Positions 1 through 8,740 of a DNA stretch of 64,000 nucleotides are shown here, in pieces. Under the pieces are notes generated by a model that did no database searches, was not told where the DNA came from, and saw only the letters and a list, made by a program, of their open reading frames with translations. Made by a program: the position numbers and the translations under genes. Numbering within the stretch: position 1 is the first letter of the stretch; every line of letters starts with the position of its first letter. The DNA comes from JAJFIE01 sp964344255 (lineage in GTDB: Bacteria; Pseudomonadota; Alphaproteobacteria; Rhodospirillales; Casp-alpha2): assembly GCA_964344255.1 (NCBI GenBank), contig CAYFMQ010000006.1:115598-179597 (forward strand), given 5' to 3'.

Positions 1-1149
1 TCCGAAGCCACGCGTGGTGCCGGCCGGCGTTCCAAGTCGGATACCGGATGTCACCATGGGCTTTTCCGGATCGTTGGGGATGCCGTTCTTGTTGCAGGTC
101 ATCTTGGCGCGGTCCAGGCTTTCTTCCGTGATGTTGCCGGTCAGGCCTTTGGGGCGAAGATCAACAAGCATCAGGTGGGTATCCGTGCCGCCGGAAACGA
201 TATCAAGGCCACGTTCAATAAGCGTTTCCGCCAGAACCTTGGCGTTATCGACTACGGACTGGGAATAGGCCTTGAATTCCGGTTGCAGCGCCTCACCGAA
301 GGCTACGGCTTTGGCTGCGATCACATGCATCAGAGGTCCACCCTGCAGGCCCGGGAAGACGGCCGAGTTGATCTTTTTGCCGATATCCACGTTGTTGGAC
401 AACACCATGCCGCCGCGCGGACCCCGAAGGGTCTTGTGGGTCGTGGTGGTGACAACGTCAGCTATCGGCAGCGGGCTCGGGTGCAGCCCGGCGGCAACAA
501 GACCGGCGAAATGCGCCATATCGACCATCAGCAAGGCCCCTACTTTGTCGGCGATTTCGCGGAACCGGGGGAAGTCCAACGTACGCGGATAGGCGGAACC
601 GCCCGCAATGATCAGCTTGGGCTTGTGTTCGGTTGCAAGGGCTTCAACTTCGTCGAAGTCGACCGTGTGATCGTCATCACGAAGGCCGTACTGGACGGCA
701 TTGAACCATTTACCTGACTGGGCAGGCGGTGCGCCGTGGGTCAGATGGCCACCCGATGCAAGCGATAGGCCCATGATGGTGTCACCCGGCTGCAGAAGGG
801 CCATCATGACGGCGCCATTCGCTTGGGCGCCGGAATGGGGCTGTACGTTGACGAATTCACAGTCGAAAAGCTGCTTGGCTCTTTCAATGGCCAGGGCTTC
901 GGCGACATCGACGTATTCGCAGCCGCCATAGTAGCGGCGGCCGGGATATCCTTCGGCGTACTTGTTCGTCATGATGGAGCCCTGGGCTTCCATGACAGCG
1001 CGCGAAACGATGTTCTCAGATGCAATCAGTTCGATCTGGTCTTGCTGGCGGGATAATTCCTGGTTGATGGAACCAAGGATATCCGGATCGCGTTCGGCCA
1101 GCGAGTCCGAGAAGAAATGTGCGAGGGTGTCGTTAGGGTACGAACTCAT
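1..1149 (-). CDS. glyA: Serine hydroxymethyltransferase, 3' end outside window
   Basis: PLP enzyme that interconverts serine and glycine with tetrahydrofolate, supplying one-carbon units in the cytoplasm. Reading the minus strand from the ATG at 1149 gives MSSYPNDTLAHFFSDSLAER, then the family signatures ELIASENIVS, YAEGYPGRRYYGG and the PLP-lysine region VVTTTTHKTLRGPRGG. The frame is open to base 1, so 383 residues are visible of the usual 415-435 and the C-terminus is cut off by the window edge. The start codon overlaps the rpiB stop as ATGA (1146-1149), so the two genes are translationally coupled. The glyA identity is certain; only the end is missing. Confidence 0.97.
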   Translation of the reverse strand, partial: MSSYPNDTLAHFFSDSLAERDPDILGSINQELSRQQDQIELIASENIVSRAVMEAQGSIMTNKYAEGYPGRRYYGGCEYVDVAEALAIERAKQLFDCEFVNVQPHSGAQANGAVMMALLQPGDTIMGLSLASGGHLTHGAPPAQSGKWFNAVQYGLRDDDHTVDFDEVEALATEHKPKLIIAGGSAYPRTLDFPRFREIADKVGALLMVDMAHFAGLVAAGLHPSPLPIADVVTTTTHKTLRGPRGGMVLSNNVDIGKKINSAVFPGLQGGPLMHVIAAKAVAFGEALQPEFKAYSQSVVDNAKVLAETLIERGLDIVSGGTDTHLMLVDLRPKGLTGNITEESLDRAKMTCNKNGIPNDPEKPMVTSGIRLGTPAGTTRGFG

Positions 1150-1619
1150 TGAGCGGTTGCTCCTTTCTCATAGGTTTGTTGTTGTGGTGCCGAAAGCTTT
1201 TCAACCCGCTGGGTATGACGGCCGCCCTCGAACCGCGTCTCCAGAAAAACCCGCAGGCAATCACGGGCTACTTCGCTTCCGATTAGTCGTTCGCCAAAGC
1301 AGATCACGTTGGCGTCGTTATGTTCCCGACAAAATCGCGCGCTTAACGCATCATGGACGTTTGCCGCCCTGACTTCAGGGTAACGATTGGCCGCCATGGA
1401 GATGCCGATGCCGCTACCGCAGACAAGAACACCTTTTTCAGTGCGGCCATCCCGAATGGCTTCAGCCATGGCGTATCCGAAATCCGGGTAATCGACGGAT
1501 TCCGGGCCATTGGTGCCAAGGTCGAGGACATCGTAACCGGCCTCGGCGAGATCAGCCTTCAGGATTTCCTTAAGCTTGTATCCCGCATGGTCACAGGCGA
1601 TGGCGATTTGTTTTGTCAT
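1146..1619 (-). CDS. rpiB: Ribose-5-phosphate isomerase B
   Basis: Interconverts ribose 5-phosphate and ribulose 5-phosphate in the pentose phosphate pathway. The 157-residue protein starts MTKQIAIACDHAGYKLKE, has the active-site Cys67 in the loop VCGSGIGIS, and keeps the DHAG phosphate-binding start and the REHNDANV segment (His100) of the RpiB/LacAB family. Its length is normal for RpiB plus a short polar tail. A purine-rich GGAAGAGAGA sits before the ATG. It is the first gene of an rpiB-glyA pair with a 4-base overlap, an arrangement common in alphaproteobacteria. Confidence 0.96.
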   Translation of the reverse strand: MTKQIAIACDHAGYKLKEILKADLAEAGYDVLDLGTNGPESVDYPDFGYAMAEAIRDGRTEKGVLVCGSGIGISMAANRYPEVRAANVHDALSARFCREHNDANVICFGERLIGSEVARDCLRVFLETRFEGGRHTQRVEKLSAPQQQTYEKGATAQ

Positions 1620-1779
1620 TTATTCTCTGTCTCTCTTCCCGACACGTCATCGATTGAGACGTATACGCGCGCTGGATGTACCACATATTCTACGGCTGTG
1701 CCAAGAACACACAATGCATCGTGTTAAGGGACAAATATAGTAGGTGATTTCATCACAAAGTCTAATTAACAGAAATCGT

Positions 1780-2001
1780 TCAAGGCTTTGATTTTTCAGC
1801 ATATTTTTTGTTTATTACATAAAACAGTTTCCTGGCCGCCATTCGCTTGAGGGTTTCTTCTCCATAACGGATGTCGCCGATCATGGTGATTTCGGTTCTT
1901 GTTATCGGATCGATTGCGGCAACCCGGACACCGTATCTCCCTGCCCGGCGCAGTTCGAACAGCACTTCCATCTGGTAAGAGGGGTCAAATTTTTTTGCCA
2001 T
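1780..2001 (-). CDS. Small conserved hypothetical protein (73 aa)
   Basis: A short basic protein starting MAKKFDPSYQMEVLFELRR. It has no signal peptide and no membrane segment. The sequence has the look of a small compact domain (a hydrophobic VRVAAIDPITRTEITMIGD core, then a basic helix and a lysine-rich end). It resembles small uncharacterised alphaproteobacterial proteins found near rpiB/glyA; I think of the DUF6898 type but cannot confirm it. It lies 160 bases upstream of rpiB on the same strand and could be transcribed separately. No function is proposed. Confidence 0.7.
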   Translation of the reverse strand: MAKKFDPSYQMEVLFELRRAGRYGVRVAAIDPITRTEITMIGDIRYGEETLKRMAARKLFYVINKKYAEKSKP

Positions 2002-2131
2002 GATGCCGTTGCATGTACCGGTTGTCCAAGGGATGTCCAGATTCCAGACTAACGCGCTGTTTCCTTATTCGGAAAGCCCGAATTCCTGCCAGATTATATG
2101 TCCGTTCGCAGCCACTAAATAAAGCGGGTAA

Positions 2132-2195
2132 TTGACAATCGCGCCTTCAGGTGATTTCTGGGGCATCACGACAGTGTACAGAATAGGCCCATAAG
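2132..2195 (+). promoter_or_regulatory. Leader region of metY with two short hairpins
   Basis: The 228-base gap before metY holds a TTGACA hexamer at 2132-2137, a hairpin GTGAT-N9-ATCAC at 2151-2169, and a second small hairpin GGCC-N5-GGCC near 2187. Methionine genes of alphaproteobacteria are often controlled by SAM-binding leaders, but I could not match the diagnostic SAM-II pseudoknot bases here, so this is only marked as a possible regulated leader. GAGGGAGG directly before the ATG at 2230 is a strong ribosome binding site. Confidence 0.3.
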
Positions 2196-2229
2196 GCCAT
2201 TAATCGATCTAATTCTGAGGGAGGACGTC

Positions 2230-3528
2230 ATGAGTGACCGCAAATTACACCCGGATACGCTGGCCCTGCACGCCGGACACCGGTCCGATGGCACAACCGG
2301 AGCCGTCGCCGTTCCAATCTACCAGACCACATCCTATCAGTTCCGCGATACGGACCATGCGGAAAACCTGTTTGCGCTCAAGGAACTGGGGAACATCTAC
2401 ACCCGGATCATGAATCCGACGCAGGATGTACTGGAACAGCGCATTACCGCCATGGAAGGCGGTGCTGCCGCGCTTGCCCTGTCCTCGGGCCAGGCGGCCT
2501 CGACGTTCGCCGTCCTGAACCTGTGCGAGTCCGGTGACAATTTCGTCTGCTCCACCGACATCTACGGCGGTACTTGGAATTTGTTTGCCAACACCTTGAA
2601 ATCATTGGGCGTTGAATGCCGGTTTGTCGACCCGGAAGATCCTGAGGCGTTCCGTAATGCAACCGATGACAAGACCCGGTGCTATTACGCTGAGACCCTG
2701 CCAAATCCCAAATTGAATGTTTTCCCCATCAAGGAAGTTTCAGACATAGGCCGTGAAATGGGCGTGCCGCTGATCATGGACAACACGGCAGCGCCTATGT
2801 TGTGCCGTCCTCTCGAACACGGCGCCGCCATAGTTCTTTATTCGACCACGAAGTACATCGGCGGGCATGGCACCTCCATCGGCGGCATGCTGGTCGATGG
2901 CGGCAATTTCGATTGGGAGGCACAAGGCGACCGCTTCCCCCTTCTGAACAAGCCTGACCCAAGTTATCACGGGGCTGTCTGGACGGAAGCCGTCAAGCCC
3001 TTAGGCCCCATTGCCTACATCCTGCGCGCCCGGGTGATCTTGCTTCGCGACATGGGTTCCGCCATGAGCCCCTTCAACGCCTTCCAGTTTATCCAGGGTA
3101 TCGAGAGCCTTCCGGTGCGTATGGAACGTCACTGCGCCAATGCGCAAAAGGTTGCCGACTTCCTGAAAAGCAACAGGAAGGTATCGAATGTGATCTACCC
3201 AAGCCTGCACACGGGTGAAATCCGCCGCCGCGCCGATACTTATCTGAACGGCGGCTACGGCGCGCTGGTCGGCTTTGAACTGGCGGGCGGACACCCTGCC
3301 GGCAAGAAGTTCATCGACAGTCTCGAGTTGTTGTACCATGTCGCCAACATCGGCGATGCCCGCAGCCTGGCCATTCATCCGGCTTCGACGACCCATTCGC
3401 AACTGTCGGCGGAAGACCAGGCCGCAACTGGCGTGACGCCCGGTTACGTGCGTCTCTCCATTGGTCTGGAGCATCCGGATGACATCATTGCCGATCTGAA
3501 ACAGGCCATCGACAAGGCCTCTTCTTAA
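2230..3528 (+). CDS. metY: O-acetylhomoserine sulfhydrylase (Cys/Met metabolism PLP enzyme)
   Basis: Makes homocysteine (or methionine) from O-acetylhomoserine and sulfide, using PLP. The 432 residues match the large MetY subfamily in length. Visible signatures are LHAGHRSDGTTGAVAVPIYQ at the N-terminus, NIYTRIMNPTQDVLEQR, the SSGQAA loop, DNTAAPM (Asp184, PLP ring nitrogen) and YSTTKYIGGHGTSIGG with the Schiff-base lysine at about residue 208. The tryptophan-containing FNAFQFIQGIESLPVRMERH and the SLAIHPASTTHSQL substrate segment are typical of O-acetylhomoserine enzymes rather than cystathionine lyases. A strong ribosome site (GAGGGAGG) precedes the ATG. hemB follows after 21 bases, so the two are probably co-transcribed. 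Confidence 0.93.
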   Translation: MSDRKLHPDTLALHAGHRSDGTTGAVAVPIYQTTSYQFRDTDHAENLFALKELGNIYTRIMNPTQDVLEQRITAMEGGAAALALSSGQAASTFAVLNLCESGDNFVCSTDIYGGTWNLFANTLKSLGVECRFVDPEDPEAFRNATDDKTRCYYAETLPNPKLNVFPIKEVSDIGREMGVPLIMDNTAAPMLCRPLEHGAAIVLYSTTKYIGGHGTSIGGMLVDGGNFDWEAQGDRFPLLNKPDPSYHGAVWTEAVKPLGPIAYILRARVILLRDMGSAMSPFNAFQFIQGIESLPVRMERHCANAQKVADFLKSNRKVSNVIYPSLHTGEIRRRADTYLNGGYGALVGFELAGGHPAGKKFIDSLELLYHVANIGDARSLAIHPASTTHSQLSAEDQAATGVTPGYVRLSIGLEHPDDIIADLKQAIDKASS

Positions 3529-3549
3529 ACCCGCAGGAGATCGTTCATA

Positions 3550-4575
3550 GTGTCATCCAACGGCAATCACTTCGGCACACGGGCGATGGGAAGCTTCCCG
3601 TCCGTTCGCATGCGGCGCAATCGTCAAAACGACTGGGTCAGGCGAATGGTCCGGGAAAGTTCATTAAGCGTGGACGATCTCATCTGGCCTGTTTTTGTCG
3701 TTGATGGCGATAATCAACACCAGGCGGTCGAGTCCATGCCAGGTGTCGTCCGGTACAGCGTGGACACCCTGGTTGATGCCGTAGGCGAAGCTAAGGGCCT
3801 CGGCATTCCCTGCATTGCCCTGTTTCCTTATACCGATCCGGCTGTCAAAACGTCGGATGCGCGGGAAGCCTACAATCCCGATAATCTCGTCTGCCGGGCG
3901 ATTCGGGCCGTAAAGGAAACCCATGCCGATATGGGCATCCTGTGCGATGTGGCGCTTGATCCCTTTAATGCCGATGGTCACGACGGTCTTGTTGTGGGAG
4001 ACCGTATCCTCAATGACGAGACTGTTGAACTTCTATGCAAACAAGCCCTGGTTCAGGCTGAAGCCGGGTGCGATATCCAGGGCCCGTCAGACATGATGGA
4101 TGGGCGTGTCGCCGCTATCCGTCAGGCACTGGATGATGCCGGCCATCAGGACTCGCTGATCATGTCCTATGCGGCCAAATATGCTTCCGGATTCTACGGG
4201 CCTTTCCGCGATGCCGTCGGTTCCGGCGGTGCGCTCAAGGGGGATAAGAAGACCTACCAGATGGATCCGGGAAACAGCGATGAAGCGCTTCACGAAGTGG
4301 CGCTGGATATCGCCGAGGGCGCTGACATGGTCATGGTCAAACCGGGAATGCCCTATCTGGATATTGTCCAACGTGTGAAAAGCACCTTTGCCATTCCGAC
4401 TTTCGCCTACCACGTGTCAGGCGAGTACGCCATGCTGAAGGCAGCATCCGATAACGGGTGGCTCGATTACGAGAAAACGATGATGGAAACCCTGATGGGT
4501 TTCAAGCGCGCTGGTGCGGACGGTGTGCTGACGTATACTGCTGTGGACGCCGCCCGCCTTTTACGCAAGGGCTAG
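3550..4575 (+). CDS. hemB: Delta-aminolevulinic acid dehydratase (porphobilinogen synthase)
   Basis: Condenses two 5-aminolevulinate molecules to porphobilinogen, the second common step of haem, cobalamin and chlorophyll synthesis. At 341 residues it has the normal length. The two Schiff-base lysines are visible: Lys210 in SYAAKYASGFYGPFR and Lys264 in MVMVKPGMPYLD. The metal site reads DVALDPFNADGHDG with aspartates where zinc enzymes have three cysteines, so this is the magnesium/potassium-type enzyme seen in many alphaproteobacteria. It follows metY closely and is convergent with cheW. Confidence 0.97.
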   Translation: MSSNGNHFGTRAMGSFPSVRMRRNRQNDWVRRMVRESSLSVDDLIWPVFVVDGDNQHQAVESMPGVVRYSVDTLVDAVGEAKGLGIPCIALFPYTDPAVKTSDAREAYNPDNLVCRAIRAVKETHADMGILCDVALDPFNADGHDGLVVGDRILNDETVELLCKQALVQAEAGCDIQGPSDMMDGRVAAIRQALDDAGHQDSLIMSYAAKYASGFYGPFRDAVGSGGALKGDKKTYQMDPGNSDEALHEVALDIAEGADMVMVKPGMPYLDIVQRVKSTFAIPTFAYHVSGEYAMLKAASDNGWLDYEKTMMETLMGFKRAGADGVLTYTAVDAARLLRKG

Positions 4576-4580
4576 CTGGA

Positions 4581-5093
4581 TCAGTCCTTGGCGGAACCGC
4601 CGGTCTGGGGCTTGATGTCCAGCAAGCGCTCAACATCCAGAACCACCATTAGGCAATCATCAAGGCGGAAGACGCCACTTGCAAATTCGCGCCAGGTGGG
4701 ATCAAGGGTACCGGGATTTTTCTCGAACTTATCGTTCGACAGGCTGACGACGTCGCCGATCTTGTCAACCAGAAGCGTATAAAGATCGTGATTCTGCTCA
4801 ACTGTCACGCCCATGGATTCATGGGACTCATCCATCGGCTCAAGGCCAAGCCTGACCCGTACGTCGATGACCGTGACGATACGGCCACGCAGGTTGATCG
4901 AGCCCTTGATTTCCGGTGGCGCCAGGGGAATGGAGGCGATTGAATCAGGCTTCAGGATATCCTGAACCTTCAGAATGGGAACACCGAACAGTTGCTTGCC
5001 AATTGTAAATGAGACAAAGTCCTGCAAGTCTTCACTTCCGGCAAGTTCGACCTGTCTTGATGAAACTGGTTCTAGCGCCTGTGCCATGTTCAA
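4581..5093 (-). CDS. cheW: Chemotaxis coupling protein CheW
   Basis: Scaffold protein that links methyl-accepting chemoreceptors to the CheA kinase in the polar array. The 170 residues form one CheW domain: DFVSFTIGKQLFGVPILKVQDIL, then PLAPPEIKGSINLRGRIVTV with the conserved RG(R/K) turn, VDVRVRLGLEP and the C-terminal VLDVERLL. About 20 polar residues precede the domain. No other chemotaxis genes are adjacent, but motility genes (a motA remnant and motB) lie 2.3 kb away on the other strand. It converges on hemB with only five bases between the stops. Confidence 0.94.
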   Translation of the reverse strand: MNMAQALEPVSSRQVELAGSEDLQDFVSFTIGKQLFGVPILKVQDILKPDSIASIPLAPPEIKGSINLRGRIVTVIDVRVRLGLEPMDESHESMGVTVEQNHDLYTLLVDKIGDVVSLSNDKFEKNPGTLDPTWREFASGVFRLDDCLMVVLDVERLLDIKPQTGGSAKD

Positions 5094-5239
5094 TCTCCAA
5101 ATGGCTCATCAATAAGTAACACTTAGTGTATCAATGCGTTAACGGCAAGGTTGAAACCGTGCAAATAGATTTTAACATACGTCGATTGATAGCAGGTTTT
5201 CAGCATATGATCATAATCAAAAGGTTTTAGGGAAGCAAT

Positions 5240-7369
5240 TTGCGCCGTTTTTCAACTTTTTCGATCATCCTAAGCGTCGTCATCGTTTTCGTGGCGTTCA
5301 TGGCTGGTGGGGGCTGGTACTGGAGCCGGAGCACCCTGCCCGTTTATCAGGGAACGGACATCCTGGGAGGGCTTGGTTCGCCTGTCACCGTTGTTCGCGA
5401 TCCCAATGCCATCCCGCATATTTATGCTGATTCCCTCGACGATGCCTACAGGGCTCTGGGTTATGTCCATGCCCAGGATCGGTTCTGGCAAATGGAGATC
5501 ATGCGCCGTACCGGTCAGGGCCGGCTCGCTGAAGTCCTTGGCGCCCAGGCGTTACCATCCGACAGGATGATGCGCTTGCTGGGAATTTCCCGTCTCGCGG
5601 AACGGCAATTCCGGATTCTAGAACATGAAACTCAACGCGCCCTCCAATCTTACGCAGAGGGGGTGAACGCCTGGCTGAGTGACAGGGAACAATCCCTGCC
5701 CATTGAGTTCCCCCTTCTCGGGGTCACGCCTGAGCCATGGGCGCCTTCCGATTCGCTGATCTGGGGCCGGCTCATGGCTTATCAGTTAAGCAGCGCCTGG
5801 CGCGATGAAGTAAGACGGGCGCAAATGCTTTCCCGGATAACGGATTATCAGGTGCTTTCATTCTGGTATCCTGATCTTTACGGACAAAGCGCCGCTGGAC
5901 TTCCTGCCGGTGAGCAGGAGAATGCGGACACACTATTTAATTCGGAAAAACTGTCCCTGCTTGCCGACCTGGCGCCTCCGCTGCCCTCGGCTCCGCTTGG
6001 TGCGTCAAACGCCTGGGCCGTCAACGGAAGTATGAGCGGAACGGGCAAGCCCCTGTTGGCCAATGATCCGCATCTCGGTTTCAGCCTGCCGATCATGTGG
6101 TATTTGGCCCATATCGAAACACCGATCATATCCCTGACCGGCGCAACCGTACCCGGCGTACCTTTTACCATTCTCGGCCACAACGGACGTGTTGCCTGGG
6201 GCATGACCACGACGCAGTCAGACCAGCAGGATATATTTATTGAACGTATAACCGGCGATGGAAACTCTTACCTGACACCAGATGGCGCTTCATTGGCTAT
6301 AGATCATCGCAGGGAAACCATTTCCGTCAGGGGACAGGCCGATGAAGTTCTGGATGTCCGGACGACCCGTCATGGACCGGTTATATCCGATCTGGTCGGT
6401 AATTTGGATGACATCGCTGGCCCCGGAACAATCCTGAGCCTCTCCGCCGTTTTCCTGCAGCCAGACGATACGACGCCCGATGCGCTGTATCGCATGAACC
6501 GCTCGACCGATTGGCCATCATTTCATGCCAGCTTGAAGAGGTTTCAGTCGCCCCAGCAGAACATCGTCTATGCGGATGTCGACGGTAATATCGCCTTTGC
6601 CGCACCCGGCAACGTACCCGTGCGGGGAATGGGGCGCGGACGTTTTCCGGTACCCGGCTGGACGGGAGACGCAGACTGGCTTGGGTTTATCCCTTTCGGG
6701 GAGTTGCCTGTTTCCTTCAATCCCCCTGCCGAGCAGATCGTTTCGGCGAACAACAGCATCGTCACCGAAGATTATCCGCACTTTATTTCCGATGACTGGG
6801 CGCCGCCTTATCGGGCAAGGCGCATCTTCCGGTTACTTGATGCCTTGGCGCCGCACACGGCAGAAACAAATTCCGATGTGCAGAGGGACACCGTTTCGGA
6901 AATGGCACGGGAGCTTGTCCCACTTATGACCGCTATCGTGCCCAGGAGCCCCCGAGCCGTTGAGGCCGTCGGCCGCCTTGCCCGGTGGGACGGCACCATG
7001 TCCGCCAACAGTGTCGAGCCACTGGTCTTCTATGCCTGGCTCAGGGAACTGAACCGGGCTGTCTATGCCGATGAAATGGGGCCGATTTTTTCAAGCGTTC
7101 AGGGCTTGAGGCCCCGCTTCATTGCTTCCGTCTTGAAGCACAACCGTGGTTGGTGCGACGACAGGGCGACAAGCGACACCGAGTCATGCGAGGAGATTCT
7201 GGAGGGCGCCCTGGTTCAGGCCCTGTCCGTCCTTGCGGTTAACGGTGAACAGGCAACGGGGGTCGTACGCTGGGGCGAAGTACACAAGGCCGTCTTTGAC
7301 AATCCTGTCTTGTCCGCCCTGCCCCTTGTCGGTCCGGAACTGGGGCGCCGGAAATCCTCGGCGGGCTGA
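5240..7369 (+). CDS. Penicillin acylase family protein, 3' truncated at junction with motA remnant
   Basis: N-terminal-nucleophile amidohydrolase of the penicillin/acyl-homoserine-lactone acylase family; these are periplasmic and self-cleave into alpha and beta chains. The start is TTG with AGGGA just upstream, followed by a signal anchor (IILSVVIVFVAFMAGGGWYW). The alpha part has YGYVHAQDRFWQME-like GYVHAQDRFWQMEIMRRTGQG; the beta chain would begin at Ser in GASNAWAVNGS (about residue 257), followed by LLANDPHL and the WGMTTT segment. Family members usually run about 780-800 residues. Here homology fades after LSALPLVGPEL and the last ten residues (GRRKSSAG) are read out of frame from motA sequence. 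The C-terminal 80-90 residues are therefore missing, and activity is doubtful. The substrate cannot be told from sequence. Confidence 0.85.
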   Translation: MRRFSTFSIILSVVIVFVAFMAGGGWYWSRSTLPVYQGTDILGGLGSPVTVVRDPNAIPHIYADSLDDAYRALGYVHAQDRFWQMEIMRRTGQGRLAEVLGAQALPSDRMMRLLGISRLAERQFRILEHETQRALQSYAEGVNAWLSDREQSLPIEFPLLGVTPEPWAPSDSLIWGRLMAYQLSSAWRDEVRRAQMLSRITDYQVLSFWYPDLYGQSAAGLPAGEQENADTLFNSEKLSLLADLAPPLPSAPLGASNAWAVNGSMSGTGKPLLANDPHLGFSLPIMWYLAHIETPIISLTGATVPGVPFTILGHNGRVAWGMTTTQSDQQDIFIERITGDGNSYLTPDGASLAIDHRRETISVRGQADEVLDVRTTRHGPVISDLVGNLDDIAGPGTILSLSAVFLQPDDTTPDALYRMNRSTDWPSFHASLKRFQSPQQNIVYADVDGNIAFAAPGNVPVRGMGRGRFPVPGWTGDADWLGFIPFGELPVSFNPPAEQIVSANNSIVTEDYPHFISDDWAPPYRARRIFRLLDALAPHTAETNSDVQRDTVSEMARELVPLMTAIVPRSPRAVEAVGRLARWDGTMSANSVEPLVFYAWLRELNRAVYADEMGPIFSSVQGLRPRFIASVLKHNRGWCDDRATSDTESCEEILEGALVQALSVLAVNGEQATGVVRWGEVHKAVFDNPVLSALPLVGPELGRRKSSAG

Positions 7370-7626
7370 TCGGTGCAGCGCTGGTTGGTACTTTCAGTGG
7401 TATTTTGCTGGCTTACGGGTTTGTTGGTCCGATGGCGAAATCACTTGAAAATACATATGCCGCGGACAATGCCTATATGAATTGCATCAAGGCAGGTCTG
7501 ATGGGGCACATGCAGGGCTATGCCCCGCAGATCTCCGTGGAGTTTGCCAGGAAGACCCTGAGTTCCGGCGTCAAGCCGACCTTTGCGGAAGTCGAGGAAA
7601 TGATCCAGAATCTCCCGAATGTGTAA
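7345..7626 (+). pseudogene. motA: C-terminal remnant of flagellar motor protein MotA
   Basis: Reading from 7345 without a start codon gives APEILGGLIGAALVGTFSGI, then LLAYGFVGPMAKSLENTYAA, and ends APQISVEFARKTLSS, PTFAEVEEMIQNLPNV. This is the last third of MotA, covering the last two membrane helices and the cytoplasmic tail; the first roughly 190 residues, with the first two helices and most of the cytoplasmic loop, are absent. The fragment abuts the broken acylase gene with no intergenic DNA. motB follows 50 bases later in the normal motA-motB order, so the deletion or misjoin removed only the motA 5' part. An internal ATG at 7405 leaves a 73-residue frame that is unlikely to be functional. 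Confidence 0.85.
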
Positions 7627-7676
7627 TGTAATGACATTCACTTCGTTTTGCGAGTTTAACAGATTGAAAACGTGAT

Positions 7677-8690
7677 ATGGCTGAAGGCGCACCAGGATCA
7701 CAATCGATCATTATCAAGAAGGTCAAAAAGGGCGGCCATGGCGGCCACCACGGCGGCGCATGGAAAATTGCTTATGCCGACTTCGTGACGGCCATGATGG
7801 CCTTCTTCCTGTTGTTGTGGTTGCTGAATTCGGTAACGCAGGAATCCCTTGAAGGCTTGTCCAACTACTTTGCGCCCGTTTCCGTTTCCGCCACGACAAG
7901 CGGTTCCGGTAGCGTTCTGGGTGGAACAACAGTTGCGACGGAAGGCGCCGGGACGTCTTCGTCGGGTCAGGTTTCCAACGTCACCATGGATCTACCGCCG
8001 CCGAGAGCCGGCAGCGGTGGTGAAGAGAGCGCGGACGTAACGGAAGAAGCGGCCCGCAAGGCGCTGGAGGAGATCGAGGATCAGCAGTTCGAGGAAGCCA
8101 AGGACCAGATTGAGGAAAAAATCGAGGCGTCCGCCGACCTCAAGCAGCTCAAGGAAAGCTTGATGATCGACAATACGCCTGAAGGCATGCGCATCCAGCT
8201 TGTTGATCAGGCTGGCCTTCCCCTGTTTTCCAGCGGCAGAGCTGAAATGCTGCCCCATACCAGGAAATTGATAAAGCTTGTTGCCGGGGTCATCGCCACC
8301 ATGCCGCAGCAGCTTTCCATTTCCGGCCATACCGATGCTGTGCCCTTTACGACAAGTTCCGGCTACAGCAACTGGGAACTTTCCGCCGATCGCGCCAATG
8401 CGGCTCGGCGTGGTCTCATGGACGAGAATATACCGTTTGAACGGGTCTCCCGGGTCGTTGGCATGGCGGCCACGGAACCATTGCTGCCGGATGACCCGAC
8501 CAATGCCAGAAACCGCCGGCTCAGCATCATCCTGCTTCGCGGCACAGGCGACGGCAAGGTCAAGGAAGAGGAAGAAAGCCTGCCTGGTTTGAACCTGATC
8601 AAGCAGAAACAGCAGGAGCAGAGCCAACAGGGACAAACCGGTAGCGGTCTTGATCTGGAAGAAATTCCGAAACAAACTCTGGGGAATTAG
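7677..8690 (+). CDS. motB: Flagellar motor protein MotB
   Basis: Stator subunit that anchors MotA to peptidoglycan and carries the ion-binding aspartate. The N-terminus is basic and Gly/His-rich (KKGGHGGHHGGAWKIAYADF), leading to one membrane helix VTAMMAFFLLLWLLN; the ion-binding residue is Asp35 in YADF. A Ser/Gly/Thr linker and a charged coiled region (about 110-155) lead to an OmpA-like peptidoglycan-binding domain with SISGHTDAVPF and NWELSADRANAARRGL. A Gln-rich tail ends the protein. The 337-residue length is normal. It should form an operon with motA, of which only the end remains here, so the stator is functional only if motA is intact in the real genome or elsewhere. Confidence 0.96.
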   Translation: MAEGAPGSQSIIIKKVKKGGHGGHHGGAWKIAYADFVTAMMAFFLLLWLLNSVTQESLEGLSNYFAPVSVSATTSGSGSVLGGTTVATEGAGTSSSGQVSNVTMDLPPPRAGSGGEESADVTEEAARKALEEIEDQQFEEAKDQIEEKIEASADLKQLKESLMIDNTPEGMRIQLVDQAGLPLFSSGRAEMLPHTRKLIKLVAGVIATMPQQLSISGHTDAVPFTTSSGYSNWELSADRANAARRGLMDENIPFERVSRVVGMAATEPLLPDDPTNARNRRLSIILLRGTGDGKVKEEEESLPGLNLIKQKQQEQSQQGQTGSGLDLEEIPKQTLGN

Positions 8691-8740
8691 AGGGCTGAGC
8701 CTTCCTGAACCCCTGGATGGATGGGCGGAGAAGTAAACCC

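Noticed and set aside
1744..1756. GTGAT-TTC-ATCAC hairpin upstream of rpiB.
   Set aside because: Five pairs with a three-base loop are expected by chance at this scale, and no conserved context supports it.
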